DNA of 64,000 nucleotides from Saturnia japonica (GCA_033032175.1 CM065318.1:7998001-8062000), one strand, 5' to 3'. Shown: positions 31,901 through 46,900, numbered from the stretch's first letter. Numbers and translations are program-made. Notes: a model not told the origin generated them from the letters alone.

Positions 31901-34900
31901 TATTGGCAGAGTTTATACCTTTTATCCAATTAACTTTGAATGCTTCTACCTAACTTTACTTCTGCACACTGTTCGAGAACCTTCTTCTATTGTCAAGCTC
32001 CGAAGGATTGATAATATTGTATACCCTACTTACCAAGCGCCTTGCCGGGCACGTCACAAACTAGATGGTGATCAACGCTGAGATGACGCTTTGTCCGAAG
32101 TAAGTATTAGTAAAAGTCGTTATCGGTTGCGCCATTTGTTTGCAGTCATGCTAGAGTTCTGTGCACTTTCAGTTGTTGCATAAATATCAGGAAAAATTAG
32201 CTAAAGGGCATGCACTCGCAACTAACATTTAATGACAACGCAATTAGTGAGAGGTTATGTGAAAGTCACTTGAATCGTTGTTTGCTGGCTATTCAAGATA
32301 TAGCTATATTTTTGGGGGTAATCCTATTTCTCAATATGGCATGCCCGAGCCATTATTTGCCGGTGAAAGAACTATCAGAGATTACGCGATTGAAATAAAC
32401 TATGACTCTGTAGAATCGGCCGAAACTTTAGAAACTGATGTCTCGAGACTAAATAAAGAACAGCGTATAATATTCGATCGTGTGTCGCAGCGTAGCCAGT
32501 GCTTTGGGAGAAACGATGTTCCCGCTGGAGCAGGTGATAGGATTTTTATACTCCGGATTCCTCTCATTCCAAACAATTTTCCGTTTAGTTTTAAACGAGT
32601 CGTTTTCAGTGAGCCTGTGTTATACAATCACAATTAATGAAGCCCATTAGCAATTTTTCGCACGGTCAGCTTTATGTGGCTATGTCACGTGTTAGCAGTC
32701 CTAGGAAACTTTATGCATTAATTTCCGAAGGCTATATACATCTAACATCATGTACAGAGAAGCATTACTGTAAGTTAGATAATAAATTAAATAGTGACTT
32801 ATTTCTGCCACCTTCTACTTTTCATTTTCTTATAAAAAAGATAGACAAATACATGAGAACTTTTTGCTGTTAGAAGTTCTGGGAAAACTCAAAAACAGGA
32901 GCACACGCGACCGAAGTCGCAGGCAGCAGCTAGTAGAAATAATGCGTGTGATCGTTTTTGAAAATACCAAATACCTAAGAAGTGTTAATAAACTAAAGTT
33001 CACGCGGACGAAGTCGCAGGCAACAGATAGTAGTAGTAAACATATTCATTTTAAAGGCTAAGCTTACTTATTTTTGATACACCACACTTGAGATTTTTTA
33101 TGGGGATTTTAGTATTTTAAAATGGCCACTCTGAAAAGTATGCATTTTCGATTTGTCAACGTATTAACGCTATGTACGGAATGAATACATAATTTTAACA
33201 TAAGCATCCTTACTATATTATTTCTACAATGTACCGTATTCCAATGATAAAGATGCAGATATTACAAGATGGAAAATATAATTGAACAATTTATTTACCT
33301 GCAATAACAGTATTGCCAGTCTCTTTCAGCTTGGTCTGGAAGTGAACACGGGTTCCTTCCACCCACATTTCAGTAACGAGGGTCTGTCCCGGTAGCACGG
33401 GTTTGACGAAGCGAGCCTTCAACGCTTTAACATTGGCAGGATCATTGCCACCGTATCTATGAATAGTAAATTTATTATAGTTTGTTTTAATAGTAACACG
33501 GCAAAACGACGGGATTATACCTGATGGTAAGCACAATACCATCAAAAAATAGGAACGACCACAAAGAAATCGACAAACCATTGTCAGGCAGATATCGAAA
33601 CATAACACTAGAAGAGTCACTGTGAGGGTTTTATCTCTATGTACATGGTGGTCGAACAGATACATACCACTGATCTCGGAACGAGATACGCATAAACGTG
33701 CTACAATAATGAATAATACACCTAGTGTACGGTGGTCGCGATCCAGTCAAACACAATAGTCGTTTCCTACCACGTATGATGTAGATAATATTGAAAAACC
33801 TTTATGAAAAAAAATCAGGACACTACACTGATATCAATTTTAATGAAATTTAGCTTCAAATGACATATTTATTTAAACTTACTTGGCTAGGACATGTCTG
33901 ACAGCGAATCCCAAAGAAGCAAGTCCGTGGAGAATGGGTTTCTTGTGACCGCTTGCAGTGGCTACATTTGGGTCGATGTGAAGTGGGTTAAAGTCACCAG
34001 ACATTCTAAAATATAAAATAAAATCATGTAATTTTATGAACTTATTGCATTTAATTTTACCTGATAACTTTATAGCATGTCTACCAATTATTGTCAACAA
34101 TTAGCATTATATTGCTTCAGGCTACATTAAATATTTAACTAATGAGGGTATAATTAAAAACAACTTGCTAATTTTTATGTAACTTATATTAATTATTGTT
34201 TGGTTTTTATCTGACTATCGCTGATGAACTGTAGGGCCAACAAAGATTCACAAGGATTTGCCGTGCAGTCGTATTATTAGATACGATTAAGTAACTTTTT
34301 ATAGTTATAATTAGTAGTCATAAAGAAATTAAAACTAAACAGCCTATACCTATATATAATTACATAATACATTATTTACAAAATATGAAACAAAATAAAT
34401 ACACAAACATGTAGTTGTCTCATTTATACCTACTCAACAACTAATGTTTTAGTCACTTATGACTTAAAATTCATTTAATGCACAAAAATCATGTATTTTA
34501 TGTTTCAAAATGTAGGCTTTTTTTAATGTTGTGTGGCCGTGGAGTCTGCTGGTACAAAAATAAATAATAATAAAACAAGTCCATAATGTAATCTTGCGTA
34601 ATTTGTAGGTCAATTAAAGCAGATCAATGAATCAATAAAATTTAAATCTAATTTCAGGTAATAAACACGCGCGTTCGCTATCTTTCCTTCAGACCCAAAA
34701 TTATGATGAGTTTCTATATCATAATTAAGAGAACACATAATGTACGCTATAAAAATTACGGTTCTTTATTATTTTCAGATTACACATTATTATGATACCT
34801 GTAAAGTGCGGCCTGGTCTTCAGCGGTTTGTTGTTCGACGACCGCATCGGGTGCTCTCTTGGGTGCGTCCTGTACGGGAACTGCGTTTTTGCTATTACGC

Positions 34901-37900
34901 GGTCCGCCGAAACCGCCCTGCCCGAGAACGAATATATGCTGCTGTGTACGGCACAACAGTTGCTTGTTCTGGAACACCTCGCCTATATCAAACAAGAAAT
35001 TATTATTTACTAGATGTGCCCGCGGTTTCGCTTGCGTGGGCTACAGAATGTCGGTATTCTGGTGACCCTGCTTCCACCCACGGACGTCGCCCACCGGTCA
35101 TTTTAAAGATAAAGATGTGATGTGAGATTGTGCGCGGAAGTCCTATTCTTTTTCTAAAATAAAAGTAGCCTAAGTTACTCCTTATAACATCAGCTGTCTG
35201 TCAGTGAAAGTCCCGTTAAGATCGTTCCAACAGTTTCGGAGATTACCCAGAACAAACAAACAGACAGACAACAAGACAGTTTTTTACAAAAAAGAAAACC
35301 AACTTTAATGATTTTCAGGAGTTTCGTTATGTATCTTCGAATTCGAAGGTTCAATGCCATTGAAATTAAAATGGAACCACTTTTGAGATCTCCCCTTTCC
35401 AAAGAAAAAGTAGTCATCTAACTGGGTTCATAAGAAGTTATGGGTGAACACCCATAAAAAACTTTCGAATTGAGTACCTCCTTCTTTTTTTGAAGTTACT
35501 TACAAATTTAAAAAAAAAACGGGTTTTTTATTATAAATGCCGTATATACTTACGCATACATTACAAACAAACACTTCGATTTTATTAATTGTATAGATTC
35601 GGGAACATTAAATAAAACTAAAACAAATTAGGTTATCCACGTAGAAGATTCACAAATATTTTACTTTTCTGCTAGCCTTAGAAACACGGGATCGTTAGGA
35701 CTTACTTAGATAAGACAATAATAAAAATAAAGGTCGCATATCTTAGAAGCTCACACATATTTTAGTTTTCTGTTTTATGCGCAAAATTCACTCCATTCAC
35801 CCAATTTGCTTTCAAAGGAATAATGTTAATAATTATAAATGATTTATAATTTTAAGAAGTAAACAGTAAAAGCAGTCCATCTAGGTTTACCATTCGTACT
35901 ATAATATTATTATAGTATTCCATTGTATTTCAGCTTTGCTTATTATTGCCTATTAGTATTATAATATTATTTATTGCACAAAAAGCAGTACAAGTGGGGG
36001 ACTTATTGCTAAAAGGCATTCTCTACCAGTCTTCCAGGGGATCAAGAGCAAGGTGTGAATAATATTTAGTAAAAAAAAATCTAGCCGATAATCAATTGCT
36101 CCAAGTAAAACCTATGTAGCGAATACTTGAAGGAATCCCGAGAGTTGGCTAGTTGTATATTGATAGGAAGGAAATTCTAGTCGTACTGCTGTTACGGTGA
36201 AAGATCGTTCGCGGAAATTAGTCTTGATATACTGAGGATTAAAGAATCAGAAGATCTTAGTTGTTTATTGTGCATATCCGCGAGAGATTGAAATAGTGTT
36301 TTTAAATATTTAGGGGATTATTAAGTATGGAGAAAAAAAAACAAAGTATTCTTACATTCCTGTTTCCGAATAGGTAGCCATTTCAACCTGGCTCGGTATT
36401 CAGATACATGATCAAACTTCCGGAGATGGGAGATGAAACGGATACAGTTATTGAGTAGACGATCAAGTTTATTTAAGAGATTTTCTGGGAGGTCCAAAAT
36501 AAGCAACATCTGCATAACCCATCAATCATGCAATCTGCATAATAATATGCAATTGCAATAACAATGTTTCGTTCGGATGAATCTATAGACTTATAGTAGA
36601 TATAAGTACTATTATAAATTATTGTAAATAATACTACAAACAGGAAAAAATATATTGAGAAAACTCTAAATGGCCACTTCTGCCTATACTAAAATGTAAA
36701 AATAACTCAAAACTTACTGTTAACAATCGCGACGGCACTGGAGCCCTTGTCGAGTATGTCGGCAACGTAGCATCGAGTCGTGAAGGAACCCTCCGTGCCA
36801 GGGAAATCTCCCACAAATTCAATGTATTGCTCACCGTGCAGGATCTACAAAGATTCATGTATATAAAAATTCAGTACAAGGTCATTTAAAAGGCAATGCC
36901 AAGGCCAGGCTCAGAATGTCCAAATGAGGAGATCTCCATAAGAACCAAAGTCACTTAAGAATTGCTATACTTAAGTGGCAGAGGATGTAGCATATTGCTC
37001 GAAGAATGGATAGCCAATGCGGCAGAAGAGTTATCGAGTGGAGGCCACATACCGGAAGATGCAGAAAGTTAAGTAATGATGGCTCAGAGGAAGGGTGTAC
37101 GGAAATCGCGTCGATCGACGTGAGTTCGAATTCCTGCAATGATCATGAGCTTTCGGTGAAGGAAAACTAATGACTGCCGAGTTCGCTACCACACAAAAGT
37201 TGAAAATCCGTCGCCGTGTAGAGTAGGTGTGTTGCGAGTGCGGCCAGCCTTCCACTATAATCGAACAAGTTCGGTGTTGTCTCGGCAGTGTTTTTTAAAT
37301 AATTATCTAAAGCTGCTCGGTAGATAAACACGCACTAGGGCTGGCCTCTGACTGTATTTCTTAGGTTACCTATTTACCTATTTAACATTTATCTCTGCAT
37401 CACCTAATGGTTGACTGGCAGAGAATGCCTTAGGCATTAAGTCCGCCATTGCGTATTTAACGCATAGTGTGTAAATAAATAAATAAATAATGATAATGTT
37501 ATATTAAAATATCATTATTATCTTTTCACCAAAATATATTATCTACTAGAAATTTTGTAAGTTTTCATTTAAAATATTTCTACTTGGGTTTTATTTCTAG
37601 TTTCAAAAGTGATTGTGAGGTAGTGAGTGAGTGTAAGGTAATATAATTTTTTGCAAACAAAAATATAATTGTTTGCTTAAAGTTTATTAAATCAAAAACA
37701 ATTTTAAAATCTAGGAAGTAAGTAATATAATATTTCGTCATTACTTATAAATTATGTAATCGCGACTATTGTGTACTGAGCTTTACCTAGATTTCGTTTC
37801 AGCCGTTTGTATGAAGACGTAACACTGTTTACTTCAGTGTACTGTGACTTGCGCGCCTACGTCACACAATTTCACGCACTTTCCTTCCCACTACATTACT

Positions 37901-40900
37901 CGCCCCCGTTGTCGTCTATTGTACCTCGTCCCCGCCAACGTCTGTCAGAAACATAGGACGGTCGCGCACGAACTTGTACGACTATAGGCTTAGGCCACAT
38001 CGTCACTTAAGATCTGGTGAGATTGTGGCTACAACGTTAAAACCTATAAAAAAAAACGCAGTGTGGGCAGACCTGCCACTATGTGGTTCAATGACATGGT
38101 GAAGATTGCTGGAACTCACTGGATACAAGCAGCGCTGACCGATCATCGGGGGAGGCCTTTGTCCAATAGTGGACAATTTTCGGTTGAGGTGATAATGATT
38201 TCCAACTCTCTTATATTTTACCTTTTTAGCATCATCACAAAAATACCTCATTTGGATCGTGGATGGCAATAAATAATATTAAAACAAATGAGTCACAGAA
38301 GCAACATCCTACATTTTCAAGGAGAATTTTCAGTATTTAAATTACTAAGAGTATTCAGAATTCACTGAGGTATTTTGTTCAACAGTGGTTATAAAAAAAA
38401 TAAAGTTATTGTATTAAACAGTAATAAAATAGTGGCGTGCATTGTGTATAAAAATACTGTCAACACATTTTTCATTGAAAATAGATATTAATGCTATTGC
38501 TTATAAATATACGAGTCAAAGATTTCCTTTACAAACATACCCATATTCTATATGAATGTTTCAGAGCATGATTTCACGTAATAGGTTAAAGCAAAAAAAC
38601 TAAGAAGCCACAAAACGAAGAAATTTGCGAAAAGACTACAACCATAGAGTATTAATAAACAACAGACTATAAGTGTGACGACACTGTGGTCATCTCTCAG
38701 AGTTGTGAAGAATCACAAAGTACTGTATAGACGATTTCTGTGGACTGCGATGGAGACCACCTGAAGAGTGTGTTCGTTCCACTTAAGTCCTATAGAGTAC
38801 GAATAAACAATTTTCATGAAATGAAACGACATTTGATTACCAACGGATATAACAATTTAATAACTGTATCAGTTTAAAAGATAACAAAATCATATAGACC
38901 ACTTACGTTGGTGAAATCTGCATGTTTGCCGGGCGGCATTGCTGTACCAACGATTGGTGCCTCCATGCACATCCCGGCGAGAATGAAATAAGTCGGCAGT
39001 GCTACGAAATTCTCATGACTTTCGTAAAGAAACTTCAGATCAGTCTCGTTTTTCACCGATGCTCCCACTAAAGATCATACATATTTATTAGACTGACAAT
39101 ACTCAAATTTTCGACAAGCAACAATTTGCCGTGTTGTTCTTGTTTTAAATATTAGTTGGTGGTGTTAGTCAACTTCGATTTTGTTTCACGGCTCTTCAGC
39201 CACTTAGTCTTCAAAATTTTTTAAGATTGCCTTCGTTCCAATTGGCCTGAAAACTACATGACACTGGCAGAATTGTGGTATAATAAATACCACTGGGGCC
39301 ATAGACATAAAAAAAAAACAATTTAACTTTTTTTTCGTGAATACATGTTGCGTTTATTTGCTGTCAACACATGGTGGTATTAACAAAGTGTGGAAAGAGT
39401 AAAATATTTTTCTTGTTATTAATCATTTAATAACTAAGTCGCGCTTACGCAGCATTATGCATCGCGTATTGGTGGAGTGTGTTCGGAACAAAACAGACAG
39501 GGGAAGTCTTGTAGGCCATCTTGGTCTGTATACGTGGGACCAGTACCGGTATACAACTTGACTGTCACATAATCTGTGAATCAACTAGCCCAATGTTACC
39601 CACGGGTTAAAGACCAAAATACCTAGAAAGCTTGATTTACTTACCTCCAAGTGCATAAACAATGAGGTCCTTCGCATTATAATCATAAGTAGTCCAGTAA
39701 CTCTCACGTTCGCCGTCTAATTTACAACGGTCCTCAAAATCCTGAGATGAAACAAATAATTTTATTATTTTCGTTTTTATAATATTTTAGGTAAATAAAA
39801 TACGTATAATGTATATCATCAATCATCACCAAACTTGTCAAAAAGTCCCTGTTAAAATTTAAATAGATTCATATTAAAAAGCTTTTATAGGGGTTTTCTC
39901 GAATTTATCATTTAAAAAAAATCTATATATAAAATTGAAGTGTCTTTTAGTAACGTCAAAATATCAGCTTTTTACTTAATCCATATGAAAGTATACACGG
40001 TACTTATAACAAAAAAACTATCTTCAATGTTTTGTCTTAGGGTTGCCAACCGTACCTACCTACCGAATTTTCAAGTACGATTAATAGAAACCTGTTGTTA
40101 TTTATTGAGAAAAGCTTAATATAATTAATTCAACTTAACCAATGCCAATTTCTGAATTTAAACATAAAAATTAAATTTAGTTAATAAATTAAACATTATT
40201 AACGTCAACAATTTGTAGAACAACAAAGCAAAGAACAGGTGTTTGAATCTAAAACTACTGCTGAAAAATGGTATATGTTATTCAAAAGCACAGATACAAA
40301 TTTATGAAATATATTTTTAAAGGTAGGGCACAGAGAAATTACTTTGGAGATTTCTCTCTACTTGTAGCAGTCCGACTGGTGTAATGCCTCCACCCTATAG
40401 AAGATCGCAGCTAAATAATCTTGTGTTTCTGTGGTGAGTAGGGTTTCCACAACTCCTTGGGGTAGGAGGGTTTAAAGTCAGTAACGCGCTAGTGATACCT
40501 ATGGAATTTCAAGCATCCATAGGCTACGGTAGCCGCTTACCATCAAACAAGTCGTATGCTTGTTAGCCACCTTGGTGGTCTAAAAAATTTTAGTTAAATT
40601 TATTATATATTTCAAATCAGTATATATAAAGCGAATGAGAATTCATTTACTCGTTGTTCTTTTAAATTATGGATTTTATTGTAAATTATATATTGTTGGA
40701 ATGTGCTCATCAAGTCTTTCAATTTGATAATCATACTGTAATAAATCAAGAGAAACGGAAAAAAATTGGAGCCATACTACCACCATATTAAGTTTTTCAA
40801 AAATACAGTGTTACTTGGGATGATGTAAGAATTCTAACGACACCCTAAACATCCAAATCTCTTCAGGCATTTAAATATTATAGTGAAATAAAAAAACTCA

Positions 40901-43900
40901 CATACATGAATCCTGAAAAAGTTTCACTCTTTTTTTGGGCAGTTACTCAATAATGATTAAGATAAATGTGTACAATATTTTTTCCAAAAAAAGGTGGTAA
41001 CCCTATTTTATATAATAATAATATAATATGTTTATTAGTGACCATAGTATTTAACAAAGAATTTCAATTAAAATACAGTTTAGTATGGGTTTTAGTAGAC
41101 AATTCTTGAATTTTTTTTTAATATTTTGTATAAAAAAAGATCTCCGATACCCGAACTAGGCAAAGAGCCTGTGACTCGGGTACCGTAACAATAAAAGGTT
41201 GGTGTATGATATGGATCCGTGTAATATTAGAGTACGTAAATATGTTATTATGTGTGCACGTATTATGTGTATAAATAGAAAGTGTGTAGGTTATGTACAT
41301 GTGTAAGTGGGTGTGTTTATGTGATTTAGTTCATTTTAACTTAGTACTATGTATACTTGGACATTAGTTTTTCAATTTGTATGTAGTTTAAGCCTTGCAA
41401 CCAACTTGTCATTTTTTTCTTTACTTCATATCTATTTAAGTTATTTAAATGAATTGACTTATTTATTTTGTTATATAATTGTGAGCTAATAATAATATTG
41501 TAATGTCGAGAGGCAAATGTGGTACGATGGCTATCTACACGGCAAATATTCTTAGCGCTACAAGTACTAGTATTATTCAAAGATGGAGTTTGTCTATGTT
41601 TTTTTAGTATAACTTTGAGCACAAATAGCTGTCTCACAGTGAGGAGTCCTACAAGTTTGTAAAGTTCTATAGTCGGGTATCTGCGAGGTAAGTTCATCAT
41701 CACTTTTAAAACAGCTATCTGTGCTCTTTCCAGCTTAATGATGGATGATTTCACGGCTCCACCCCAAATTGGTATGCATTAAGAAATGAGAGACTGACAC
41801 AGGGCCGAGTATACTGTTTTTATAGTGTCTTTGTCTGCTACCTCTCGAAGATTTTTAAATATGTAAATAAGCCGTCGTATCTTCGAGGTGAGAGTATCAA
41901 GGTGCTTGTACCAGTTCAATCTCTCATCTATTATAACCCCAAGATATTTAATGTCAGAAGTACGAGAAAGGGAAATGCATTGGCAATCTGAGGATGGTTG
42001 TATACATGTGTGGGCTTTAACTTGAAAGGAAGTAGGAGGTTGGCAAGTACGGTTTATGGAGAAAGTTATAAATTTTGTCTTAATCAAGTTAAGTGTTAGA
42101 CTGTTCCGACCTAGCCAGTCCATCACAATGCGTATGTCAAGTTCCGCGTGTATTTTAGTGTCAGCCCAGCTGGTGCCATATACTAGAAGGGCAGTGTCAT
42201 CGGCATACGTGAAAATTTTACAATTTGGAAGGAGAAGGTTACAGAGATCATTTACGTATATTTTATATAATGTAGGAGATAAAATACTGCTTTGTGGGAC
42301 GCCATAAGTTATATTATGTTCAGTACTGAGAATATTGCCTATTTTAACATATTGTTTCCGATTGGTGAGGTAGTTTTTAAATATAGATAATTGTGTGTCT
42401 CTAATCCCCATTGATTCAAGCTTTGATACCAGAGTTGGAATACATACAGTATCGAAGGCTTTTGACATGTCCAGGAACACGCCAAGACATAATTTTTTTT
42501 CATTTAGTTGTTTCGTGGTGTGGTTAACTAAATCTGTAATGGCGTCCTCCGTTGACAGGCCAACCATAATATGTCTATTTGTCTATCTGTTTGCTTCGGC
42601 TAAACTCCAAAATGGTTGGACCGATTTTGGTCGGGACTTGCACAGGCAGATAGCTGATGTTAGAAGTTACTCCTTCGAGTACAATTTGCGCACGGCGGCG
42701 GCGCACACGGCCGACGACATTCTGTAGTTCACGTGAGCAGAGCCACGGGCACAACTAGCAGGTAATAAACCACCAATGAGCATTAAGCAGGTTACATCAG
42801 ACTCACTGAGTACAACCGCCAAGAATTGTTTCCTAGCACTTCACGCCGAGGATGCCGATATTCCTGTTACAATCCATCGCAAAGGTCTAAGGCCAACTAT
42901 AACTAACACCTTAAATAATGTAACAATTTTGATTGCATTGCTTGAATAAACAATTTACGAGGTATTCAATTGAATATCATGTTAGATGTTGGCCTTATAG
43001 GTCATTTATAAACGTCATAAAATGAATGTGGACGGGATAAAGTGATTTGTGATAATGAAAAATGTATACGTATGAATATATACCTGCAAAATAATATCTG
43101 AATGCGAGTCTAATACAACAAAATCGCTTATCGTAATTCAATAACGACACCATATCCATATTTACAATATACTTTATATATAATACGCCTTAATAAACAC
43201 GCTAAACACCTTTGCCAGAATGGCAAATAGCAAAAGCAACTACAGCAAGCAAGTTTTTCAGTTGCCAAGAGAATATAAACCCCCCAAGTCAGTAAACTTC
43301 ATATTATGTAGAATATATAGGTTGTCTAATAAAGAAAAATAATACAATACAGAATCCTGCTTTAAGGATGATAGAAAAGTACTTTAAGTAAGTATTTATC
43401 AGTAATAGAACGTATCTGATAGCTTTATCATGTTGCAATGTATTGCAAAGATAAAGTGGTATTGCTTTAAATCTGCCAGAACAAAGGAGAGGTACATGCC
43501 GCCCGCTTACGACGATATCGCCAGGTGATCAAATTTAACCTAAAACAGGCTCTAATGACACAATAGACATTACAAGACAAATTGAATTGGTGTAGAAATG
43601 TGAAGACATCCGATCAAAAGTAAAGGTAATAGAGATGGATAAATAGAGAAAGTATTTGCAAAGATAAATATATTATTTCACTCTTAAACGTATTATAAAT
43701 TGTATTTTTAAGAATAATAAAATTAACATCCATCGCTTTTTCAAATACACCATAGGCCGTGCCACCGGCGCGGCGCGGCGCGTCGTAGTGTTTAGATGTT
43801 TAGGAGCCTTAATAGTGAAAAAACTTCACACGTTTTATCTGACTACAAGTCTTGCAACAAATAAAAACTTTAATTATAATCTTGAAATCGATGTAATCTA

Positions 43901-46900
43901 CTACATTATATAATGTGTTAAATTATGTGAATAAACAAGACCGCGATAAAACAATTTATCAGCTTTAAACATATCGTATGTTTTTATCTAAATATGCGGA
44001 TCATCATTTAGTTTTATCAATTGATAATAGTCGATAATATAATTTACGTGGGGTATAATGTTCATAATAACACACAAGAATTATTATAACCAATAATGCA
44101 AGTGTCCACTGACAAGTTCCGCAATTTCTTGCCAAGTCAATAATGAACTAGTTTCCACTGACTAATTTTTCTATAGCAAGTCGCTTTCAGAAATGTGCAG
44201 GAGTTAACTTGCTGCAATAACTTGCAGACCCGTTTCGACAGAAATTGCATACAAAATACTTGAGCAAGTACATACGATCAAACCGATCAGATGTCTAGCT
44301 AGCTGCAGAAAAATGTGAAATGCGGCTATTATGCTGTTGACCAAAAAAAGAAAAAACTTAAGATGCGAGTACGGTATTGGATATTGAGACGTGATAATCT
44401 GCGTCTTCAAAACCAATTATTAAGATAACTCCAAAGCGAAGATGTCGCGCAATTATAATAAAAAACTTCCTACGAATGACAGAGGCCACTTCAATATTTT
44501 TCTCAAGTTCACAACGTATTCAATTCTTCTGTTAAACGCTCTTAAGCAATGTTTCAATTTTTAATTTTATTTTTATAATCTTTGCTTGTTGTGTCCCACG
44601 TTCGGGTATTAATTGAGATTTATATGAGTATAAAGATATGAGTTTCATCGTGTCTTTACGGGACCATACATTTTCTCGCTCATATTGTTCAAAAACTTGT
44701 ATAAACATTATTTTCTTGCAATCAAGAAGGAAATGTATCCAGCAAGCTTAAAATGACTTATGTTTACATCCGAGATTTGCCGTAAATTCCGCGAGCATCT
44801 AAAACTTGCAGAAGTCGATGTTTAATGTTCAGTGTAGTCATCTACTAAACGTTTTTCGTTGTCGATTTATTTCACTTGGGAGTTTTTTCCTAAAAGCGAT
44901 CGAAAGACTCAACAAATACCTTGTACGAACGTCCACCGAAGCCCAAACAGAATATATATTATTAGGTCCTTACATATGAAATTAGCGTTTTATATGGAAA
45001 AAATGAAACGAAAAAAAAATTATGAAAATATACGTTTAATTAATAGAACTATGTACCATTATTATCCATGCACTTTCGCCTTTTTATAGGTAGTTCATTG
45101 ATTCCATTGCTGAAAAAATTGTGGGAGCGAGATACAGTCTTTGATGGCGGTTTCAACAGCCTCATCGGAATTGAATTTTTTTCCTTACAAGAAGTTGTTC
45201 AAGTTCTGAAAAAAGTAGTAATCTGTTGGAGCAAGGTCCGGGGAGTATTGTGGGTGTCGGAAACATTCCAATCGCAGTTCCTCCAATTTACCGACCGTCT
45301 ATCGTGATGTATAGGGTCTAGCGTTGTCCTGAAGTATCTGTGGGTTAGAGATATTGACCAGTCTCGGTTGCTTATCGGCTAGCTTTTCCATCATGGTTTG
45401 CAATTGTTTACAATACAGATCTGTCTATACAGCTGTAGTCTATGACACCAGCACACTGCTTCAGTCAATTCATGCGGTACCCATTTCTCGAGCTTTTTCA
45501 CTTTTCCTGTTTCTTTCAAGTGAATTTAAAAAAAAAATCACTCACACCGAAGCCTGCCGCTAACTCTGATGTGGTTTGCGATGGATTCACTTCCAAGATA
45601 ACATTTAATTCTTCATTATCAACTAGGGTCTCTGGCCGTCCACAGGGTATGGTTCATAGGTCAAAATTTCCAGAACGAAAACGTTGGAACCAAAAACGTA
45701 CCGTGATTTCTTTTACGGTAGCTTCCCCATACACATCATTAATCCTTCGAGCTGTTTCTGCAGCGCTGATGCCACGATGGAACTCATAATCATAAACGCG
45801 ATATTTTAAGTTTTCCATTTTGTGAAAATAACGATTTCAAACGATATTTCCAATGGTGCGAAAACAAATGAATGACTACATTCAAAACACAAAGCCTAAA
45901 TTTCAAATAAATTTGAATTTGGAATTCCTAACTAAACGCCAGATACTTGAGATAAAAGTGGCCAGTTCAACAAAACGCCAATTTCATATTTGTAAGGACC
46001 TAATATATACTACTAATATTATAAAGCTGAAGAGTTTGTTTAGTTGCACGCGCTAATCTCAGGAACTTCTGGTTGGAATGGGAAAATTATTTACGCTGTT
46101 GGATAGCCCATTTATAGAAGAAGGCTATAGGCTATTCAACATCACGCTACGACCAATAGGATCGGAGCATCAATGAGAAATGTTGCAAAAACGGAAAAAA
46201 TTTATTCCTTATGAGAGCTTCCATTGCGTGCGCTGCGTAAATGATTAAAGTTACGCAACAATTATGTGTGACGGACTGGTTTCTCTTAAAAAGTTCATAA
46301 TATCATATGTATATCTTTTTTTTAATTTGTTCTAAAATAATGCATTATTTGCGAAGGTGTTTTTATAAACATGGTATTAATCCTTATCATAACAAATACG
46401 TTATTCATCTCAAGTATCACATTTTGGACAAAATTGCCCTTTACAACAATTGTTTTCAATGAATATGTTAGGAGATATCACAGTTTTAAAACAACTCCGC
46501 AGCAAAATAATAATGAAGTACCGCGCGTGCATTTTAGCGGAATGATGTGGGAGGCGGGCAGCACCTATAATTGTAATATAGGTAATAGGTTCCTACGACA
46601 ATTGTTATTTGTTTCTGCCTACGACCCACTCTCTCTCTAAACCCCCTCTCTCTCTCCCTCTCTTATGTGACGCAGACGAAGTTGAACGGGTCAGCTAGCA
46701 ATAATATACAAGGTGGCGCAAAAGCTGTCATCCGATGTTCTTTGAAAGTAATTTTTTTTATAAATGAAAAACTAATTTTGCTTTTGGCTTGTACATATTT
46801 ATTTCATGTCTTAATTTTTTGCAATGAAGTCGAGAAAATGTTATCGGTCAAGTGGCCGCAGCCAGAATTGATGACCATATGGGCCCGATCTATGGTATTA

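Noticed and set aside
45068..45789. Several plus-strand ORFs at 45.07-45.79 kb
   Set aside because: They are antisense to the degenerate mariner transposase, which reads on the minus strand.
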